A stretch of DNA of 64,000 nt from Atrichornis clamosus. Lineage: Eukaryota > Chordata > Aves > Passeriformes > Menuridae. Made by a program: the position numbers and the translations under genes. The notes below the pieces were generated by a model. That model had not been told where the DNA came from. It made no database searches and saw nothing but the letters and a program-made list of their open reading frames with translations. Where the stretch lies: the NCBI GenBank assembly GCA_013400975.1, contig WBMZ01011679.1:248001-312000 (forward strand), given 5' to 3'. How positions within the stretch are numbered: position 1 is the stretch's first letter; each line of letters starts with the position of its first letter. Below are positions 62,901 through 64,000 of the stretch, in pieces.

Positions 62901-64000
62901 AATAGATGAAAGTTTAAAACATTTGACCAAACACCCACCCTACTAGAAAGCTATTTCCAAAACTGCACTTGTTACTAATCTCCCTTTGCTCTTGTGTTTA
63001 TGCTGTTAACATTTCTTCTCCAACATTTACCCTCCCAAACATGTACAACATACTGCATGTTTTATAATTGCATATAATTATATTGATCTTTGTGTGTTTT
63101 ACACACACATATATCTATGTACAGATACACTTTGTTCTTGCCTTCTGTTAGATTAAAGAAAACAGGCTATTATAATCACTTAATTTTAAATAGTCTATTT
63201 TTCTGTGTTAACGTAGCAGCCCTGCTCTGCATTAACTCTAGTTGAATTAATTATTTTTGAACACTGGTGGATAGCATCAATACCTCACTTTTTGTTTGCA
63301 AAAATACTTTCCTTGATCCAGACGGAGAATTACTGACTTTTTGTACAGATACACGGCAGTGGAATTAAAAACAAGTCTGATCTTTACACTTACTTAACTG
63401 TCCAAATCCTTCCTAGCTCATGAATCCAGTTTATATAAAGTATATGATGCTTTCAAATCTCTCAAGTTCTCACACACATAAAATAAGTATTGTAACATAG
63501 TTTTGTTTGGGAATAAAGTTTGTATCTAATTGGTATAATTAATACCTAAAAAGAGGAAGAAGGGGAATGTATCCATGACTGCATATTTCTTAAGATAATT
63601 CTCTGCTGTGTGTTTTCTAATTCTGTAATCCTTACCCTTGTAGGGAATGGCAAAGAAGACAATCTGTGTTTGTTAATTAACTCAGCTGGAATCAAACTTG
63701 AAACTGTTCAAGAATCAAAAATTCACAGAGGAAAAAAGTAAGGTTTTTCTGGTCTTTACATTACAGAATAATTGTGTGTTACCTCAGAATTAATTCCCCA
63801 AAGCTTTATTCAAGAGTTTTGTTAGGTCTTCAGTAGATAAAATTATTATTTTATTTCTTTAAAACATAAACCCCAGCCTATTACAGAGGATCAAAGTGTC
63901 ATAGTGATACTCTACAATCACACTAGGCATAACTGGGACAGATACTATATCAGGGGAAAAGTTTCATCAAAAGACCAAACTGAATGAAATCATGTAAGCT
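59908..64000. other. AT-rich sequence, no gene seen
   Basis: No repeats or convincing exons are visible. Short frames at 60321-60512 plus and 61314-61499 minus are unremarkable. A short near-palindrome 'gtgtgttttacacacac' lies at 63091-63107. Confidence 0.45.

Noticed and set aside
1..64000. Prokaryotic-style systems (operons, CRISPR arrays, phage or defence islands), rRNA and tRNA genes
   Set aside because: None was seen; the CR1 and ERVL content marks the window as bird nuclear DNA, and no cloverleaf or direct-repeat array was noticed.

Overview
The window looks like a piece of a bird nuclear genome. The evidence is the interspersed repeats: seven clear fragments of the avian CR1 LINE (both strands, several ending in the diagnostic 3' ATTCTATG repeat), one older CR1/L3-like fragment, and two copies of a well-known avian ERVL-type LTR (one nearly full-length solo LTR at 52546-53133, one shorter antisense piece at 42268-42527). 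The background is AT-rich and repeat-poor, with no long open reading frame, no operon-like packing and no bacterial-style signals, so it is intergenic and/or intronic vertebrate DNA. Species cannot be told from the sequence.

Left third (1-31 kb): the left edge (1 to about 400) belongs to a multi-copy avian repeat built around 'ctgctccag...gggctgcag' modules. It is followed by mostly unique sequence with CR1 pieces at 1.6, 7.6, 11.9 and 19.3-19.8 kb, an ancient CR1/L3-like piece at 20.3 kb, a possible decayed LTR at 2.3-2.6 kb, simple repeats, an isolated CpG-dense patch at 25.84-25.97 kb, and a GC-richer open stretch at 27.73-27.99 kb. No gene in this third is convincing.

Middle (31-36 kb): the best coding signal is a minus-strand terminal exon at 31014-31270. 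It has a textbook splice acceptor, an open frame of non-AT-biased composition and a C-terminus (EALLARLRAL) that fits the MIM1 pattern of ESCRT-III tails. Candidate upstream exons at 32.3, 32.9, 33.2-33.4 and 34.5 kb can be joined in one consistent reading frame, so a minus-strand gene may end here. I could not identify it. A further exon-like stretch at 35.2-35.4 kb carries a stop and a frameshift.

Right part (36-64 kb): largely unique AT-rich DNA with CR1 pieces at 38.9, 50.0 and 51.2-51.6 kb and the two LTR copies. Two more minus-strand exon candidates (49022-49454 with a stop codon, and 59844-59907) are reported with moderate to low confidence. Because short splice-flanked open frames arise easily in AT-rich DNA, all exon calls other than 31014-31270 are hypotheses. 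I found no rRNA, tRNA, CRISPR or prokaryotic system, and nothing I can call a new biological system. The most interesting observations are the possible unidentified minus-strand gene, the CpG patch, and an LTR promoter that has gained a consensus splice donor.
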